Positions 62,005 through 64,000 of a DNA stretch of 64,000 nucleotides are shown in pieces. The position numbers were made by a program, and so were the translations under genes. Position 1 is the stretch's first letter. Each line of letters begins with the position of its first letter. This stretch comes from Lysinibacillus sphaericus (lineage in GTDB: Bacteria; Bacillota; Bacilli; Bacillales_A; Planococcaceae): the NCBI RefSeq assembly GCF_006864135.1, contig NZ_SADV01000011.1:1-64000 (forward strand), given 5' to 3'. The notes under the pieces were generated by a model. The model saw only the letters and a list, made by a program, of their open reading frames with translations, searched no databases and was not told where the DNA came from.

Positions 62005-62071
62005 GCGTATCATCCTTTCCTAAGAACACTATTCTAATTCCTAGTGTAGCACAAGCATACTATTAGAAAAA

Positions 62072-63148
62072 TTACTTTGTTAATCTTTCGAATAGTGGGG
62101 CAGTTTTTTCTCGCCAAAGAGATGATGATACACAATTATCTAATAATCGCCGGATAGTATACTCCGCTTCCGCGTAACGCTTCGAATAGCCCATTGCATC
62201 CTGCATCGCCTCTTTATACTTTGCCCGAATATCTTCAATTTGAACTTCTGCCTCCTGTGAAATTGCGCAATGTTTCCCTATATCGAAAATTTCATCCCCT
62301 AGTCTTCCGTCCTGTGGGTCAAAGATATGAGGCTCTGTACTATCAAAAATACAGAAATTCAATTCCGGGATAATGACCATGTCCACTGAATTTGAATCCA
62401 AGCCGCACCAAATAATTTGTGCATCGAGCCCTCTTGCATTTGCTTCGTCTGCTAAACCTTTCATTAAAGAAGATTTACCTGTACCTGGCTTCCCTTTGAT
62501 CATCAATCTTCTAGATACATTTTTTGTTATGCTATCTACGGTATTTTCGGTACCCCTCGGTGTTAATGTTCCGAGTAAGCGATGGGTGCGCACTCCTGTT
62601 TTATTTAAGACGATTGATTGGAAAACATCTGTCTTTAAATTTTCAACCTGATCATTCAATGCCTGCCAGTTCATGCAACTCTGAGTGACTACTTCCCAAT
62701 CATCATGGATCTTTTTTGCATTGTTAAGCTTCGAAATACACTTCTCACGCCATGACTCTCGTTCCGTCATTGCAGTAGCGAGCTGTTCGCCAACTCTTTC
62801 AAGCTGGATTTCTTCTAAGCAATCATAAAATGACATTACCCGATGCTTTGTTCCAAGGAAAACCGGTTCAATCCCCCAACCCGATGACCATACAAATAGT
62901 CGATTACATCCTTGAACATACACTGCCTCAACAATATCCTCCAGCAAAGCATGCTTATACCACTCCACCGCAAAGCCTTGCTTTACATAAAAATACCCAA
63001 GCTCTTTAAGAAGTTCTGATCCTTTAAACGTCGGTGCACCCTGTAAAATATAAACTAATTCAGCCTCATCCATCATTTCTTTATATAAATGTTTAATTCC
63101 TTGCCCAGTCAGTGCGTGTCCATAATAGTAGGTCACATTTCCGTTCAA
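62072..63148 (-). CDS. PRK06851-family P-loop ATPase, function unknown
   Basis: The 358-residue protein has a double ATPase layout. The second P-loop GKPGTGKSSLMKGLADEA (about residues 220-237) is intact. The first, LQGAPTFKGSELLKEL near residue 35, is degenerate. Motifs LFVWSSGWGIEPVFLG and IIWCGLDSNSVDMVIIPELNFCIFDSTEPH are characteristic of this Bacillales family. Its biological role is unknown. The start is TTG 63148, with GGGGGATCG 6 bases upstream. It is monocistronic in the minus direction, upstream of kbl with a 67-base gap, so a shared transcript is possible. Confidence 0.82.
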   Translation of the reverse strand: MNGNVTYYYGHALTGQGIKHLYKEMMDEAELVYILQGAPTFKGSELLKELGYFYVKQGFAVEWYKHALLEDIVEAVYVQGCNRLFVWSSGWGIEPVFLGTKHRVMSFYDCLEEIQLERVGEQLATAMTERESWREKCISKLNNAKKIHDDWEVVTQSCMNWQALNDQVENLKTDVFQSIVLNKTGVRTHRLLGTLTPRGTENTVDSITKNVSRRLMIKGKPGTGKSSLMKGLADEANARGLDAQIIWCGLDSNSVDMVIIPELNFCIFDSTEPHIFDPQDGRLGDEIFDIGKHCAISQEAEVQIEDIRAKYKEAMQDAMGYSKRYAEAEYTIRRLLDNCVSSSLWREKTAPLFERLTK

Positions 63149-63576
63149 TTTCGATCCCCCTTTATCTTATGCCTTGCATTATATGAAGGAACCTTAAAAA
63201 AAATGAAGAGCTATTTTTAATTTTTACACATAAAAGTAGCTTCCTATTTAATAAAATAAGTTCATGCCCATAGAGTGCCACCAATAAAAGCCTCTCGAAT
63301 AAATCCATTAAACTAACGAGGTAGTAAAAAAGGGATACCCTAAATAAAGTCGAATTATTAAGTTTTTATGGATATAATATACATACACACCATATTTTAT
63401 GGTAAACGAAAAGAACCCATTTTCAGTATTCTAAAACTATCTATTTTCACCAAAAGTACCTAATTGCGTAAATAGCAACCATCTGTTTCAACTGTTTGCT
63501 ACTCTTAGATTACATCATTCTACTTTGCGATTCTTACATAAGCTATAGTAAAAATAAAATGACAGGAGTTGAAATC
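63149..63576. other. Intergenic region before the XRE-type pseudogene
   Basis: AT-rich without a gene. TATAAT near 63370 and AAAATAAAATG before the ribosome binding site AGGAG at 63564 could be promoter elements of the XRE gene. No repeat of the R1, R2 or 21-bp types was noted. Confidence 0.4.
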
Positions 63577-64000
63577 ATAGAGTTCTATAAAAAGCTAAAA
63601 GAAGAACGCTTAAGCATAATTTATCACAAGAAGAATTAGCCATTAAATTAAACATTAGCAGACAATCCGTTTCTAAATGGGAGCTTAAAAAAGGTTATCC
63701 CAATATTGAAACGCTTATTGCATTAAGTGATTTATTCAATATTAGTATTGACGAATTAATGAAAGGAGACAATTCCTTGAAAGCTACAAGCATCAAAGAA
63801 GAAGAGAGGGAATTAACAATGACATATCTATTCAAATGGATATATGTACTGAGTTCAATTTTAGTAGTATTTTGGCTTTTTGTACTTCCCTGGTCCGAAC
63901 CATCAGGTCTTACATTAAGTATCATTAATCTCATAGCTGTTATTTACTTTGCAATTGTCATTAGCTACATCAAAAATAACAAGAACAAATTTTTTAATTA
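63577..64000 (+). pseudogene. XRE-family membrane-linked regulator, frameshifted, runs off the window
   Basis: The sequence begins like an XRE regulator (EFYKKLKEER) after AGGAG, but ATA stands where ATG would be expected (63577). A single-base loss near 63614 shifts the frame. Afterwards the HTH continues normally: LSQEELAIKLNISRQSVSKWELKKGYPNIETLIALSDLFNISIDELM, then a linker and two hydrophobic helices (WIYVLSSILVVFWLFVL and LSIINLIAVIYFAIVISY). The last codons reach the window edge. Two lesions at the 5' end mean no full-length protein. A shorter product from an internal start would lack part of the HTH. Confidence 0.75.

Noticed and set aside
1..64000. tRNA or rRNA genes and a replication origin
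   Set aside because: No cloverleaf with a GTTCRANNC arm and no DnaA-box cluster were recognised on inspection.

Overview
The window reads as chromosome from a low-GC, endospore-forming Bacillales bacterium, most likely Lysinibacillus or a close relative. This is inferred from gene content, not from a database match. The evidence is strong AGGAGG-type ribosome binding sites, frequent TTG and GTG starts, spore genes (cwlJ, gerQ, an RsfA-family regulator), a bacillithiol gene (bshB2), preQ1, SAM and T-box leader RNAs, and long synteny with the Bacillus subtilis ywf/ywd region. No rRNA, tRNA or CRISPR array was seen.

Layout. 0-7 kb: an APH-family kinase and a very large LPXTG wall-anchored adhesin with a long 5' leader. 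7-22 kb: a housekeeping block syntenic with B. subtilis (ywfO, rsfA, lipL, hemQ, cwlJ-gerQ, ywdK, ywdI, ung, pdxK), then a thioesterase and yojF-bshB2. Nearly every gap in this block carries copies of dispersed intergenic elements. 22-30 kb: a TerC-family protein, ilvA, a NERD protein and a TrpXYZ-like ABC importer. 30-37 kb: a preQ1 riboswitch with queT, a small mobile-looking element, a dead IS1182-type insertion sequence, and a T-box-controlled solitary trpB followed by an acyl-CoA ligase. 37.6-41.0 kb: a decayed Tn3-family transposon with recognisable terminal repeats, carrying a DJ-1/PfpI protein and a WYL regulator. 41-64 kb: metabolic genes. These are threonine dehydrogenase, a chemoreceptor, a SEDS protein with a 32-residue partner ORF, an omega-amino-acid catabolic operon with a PucR regulator, an amidase/PhzF/mtnE group, a SAM-riboswitch metQNI operon, an FMN alpha-hydroxy-acid oxidase, kbl, a P-loop ATPase, and a broken XRE regulator at the edge.

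How the genes fit together. Several amino-acid modules lie close to each other: threonine breakdown by tdh, kbl and ilvA; methionine/glutamine transamination and methionine uptake; and omega-amino-acid uptake, transamination and oxidation to acyl-CoA. CwlJ and GerQ act together in spore cortex lysis.

The most unusual structure is non-coding. Four intergenic arrays are built on an exact 21-bp period (about 8.6, 24.7, 52.5 and 60.1 kb), three of them between convergent genes. In addition, at least two families of dispersed repeats (called R1 and R2 here) occupy many gaps. The Tn3 relic with cargo and a 160-bp element sharing its end motif with the IS1182 copy are the clearest mobile-DNA findings.
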